64,000 nucleotides of DNA from Pseudomonas pisciculturae (GTDB taxonomy: Bacteria > Pseudomonadota > Gammaproteobacteria > Pseudomonadales > Pseudomonadaceae): assembly GCF_015461805.1 (NCBI RefSeq), contig NZ_JACVZE010000010.1, positions 1-64,000 of the forward strand, given 5' to 3'. The translations under genes and the position numbers were made by a program. Shown here one piece after another: positions 63,803 to 64,000 of the stretch (positions are counted from its first letter, which is position 1; every line of letters begins with the position of its first letter). Below the pieces are notes generated by a model. It did not search any database. It was not told the DNA's origin and saw only the letters and a list, made by a program, of their open reading frames with translations.

Positions 63803-64000
63803 ATGTCGACCAAATTCTTCGCCAAATACTTGGTTACCGCCGCGGTTGTCCTTTCATTGATCATTCTCGCTGTGCTCGGTGGTTGCTCGGCTGGCGACCG
63901 GGCGCCGCAGGCCGTTACGCCGACGGTGACAGTACTGACGGTGCAACCCAAAACCCAGGTGCTGACCACCGAATTGGCCGGGCGCACCCAGGCCTTTATG
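63803..64000 (+). CDS. RND efflux periplasmic adaptor (partial, N-terminal 66 codons)
   Basis: The open frame begins MSTKFFAKYLVTAAVVLSL and runs off the right edge. It has a lipoprotein-type signal (VLGGCS) followed by VTVLTVQPKTQVLTTELAGR, the start of the MexA/AcrA adaptor family. AGAGG lies 5 bases before the ATG. It is divergent from baeS with 145 bases between, so it is the probable target of this two-component system. Confidence 0.85.
   Translation, partial: MSTKFFAKYLVTAAVVLSLIILAVLGGCSAGDRAPQAVTPTVTVLTVQPKTQVLTTELAGRTQAFM

Overview
The window looks like the chromosome of a fluorescent Pseudomonas (P. fluorescens group). The evidence is a PvdQ-type acylase behind a PvdS-type promoter, several GTGGGAGC-type REP/REPIN repeats, a P. 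stutzeri-type trehalose synthase, a hydroxyproline 2-epimerase cluster, and GC-rich Pseudomonas-like codon use. About 36.1 kb of the 64 kb is one apparently intact prophage in a tRNA-Cys gene; the rest is ordinary chromosome.

Left flank (1-9667): a partial unknown gene, a YqaA-like membrane protein, a DUF411 protein, an SRPBCC protein, a dCache chemoreceptor, an aldo/keto reductase divergent from a LysR regulator, a tiny membrane protein, a Fur-like winged-helix protein, and pvdQ with an upstream PvdS (iron-starvation) box.

Prophage (9695-45840): 67-bp direct repeats, made of the 3' part of tRNA-Cys and part of its terminator, mark attL and attR. A leftward early operon runs from an operator region near 17.2 kb to the integrase at 10.6 kb. 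It carries DUF2303, DUF2786, PrtN-like, dNMP-kinase-like, DUF4224 (excisionase-like) and integrase genes. A small DUF1654 gene with a near-ideal LexA box lies between this operon and the S24-family cI repressor. Rightward come cro, CII, a DksA-like zinc finger, a large primase-polymerase/helicase, an iteron-like TGTTGGGT array, a Q-position gene and two holins. HNH, P27-type terminase, HK97 portal, S49 protease and HK97 capsid genes follow. The tail is Mu-like and contractile: DUF2635, sheath, tube, a frameshifting chaperone, tape measure, gpN, gp44, gp45, gp46, gp47 and gp48 homologues, and a fibre. Endolysin and an Rz/Rz1 spanin pair close the late region. Accessory genes sit just inside each att site. 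The phage is therefore a mosaic with a HK97-type head and a Mu-type contractile tail.

Right flank (45841-64000): a small Gly/His lipoprotein, a probable minus-strand small RNA, a LysE exporter, a 27-residue membrane peptide and a signal peptidase I. Next is a trans-4-hydroxy-L-proline catabolic cluster (GlxA-type regulator, FAD oxidase, DapA-family deaminase, epimerase and a divergent PAS-AraC regulator). An SDR-EutH-LuxR amino-alcohol-type cluster and a LysR/SDR divergent pair follow. The window ends with treS between REPINs, a BamE-like lipoprotein and a BaeSR two-component system divergent from the start of an RND adaptor gene.

Most interesting for follow-up: the LexA-controlled DUF1654 gene beside cI, the repeated CCTCTCACCA leader motif in both early operons, the iteron array inside a translationally coupled ORF, five TTCCGCAA boxes around the att sites, the tail-chaperone frameshift, and the unlisted small RNA and small proteins.
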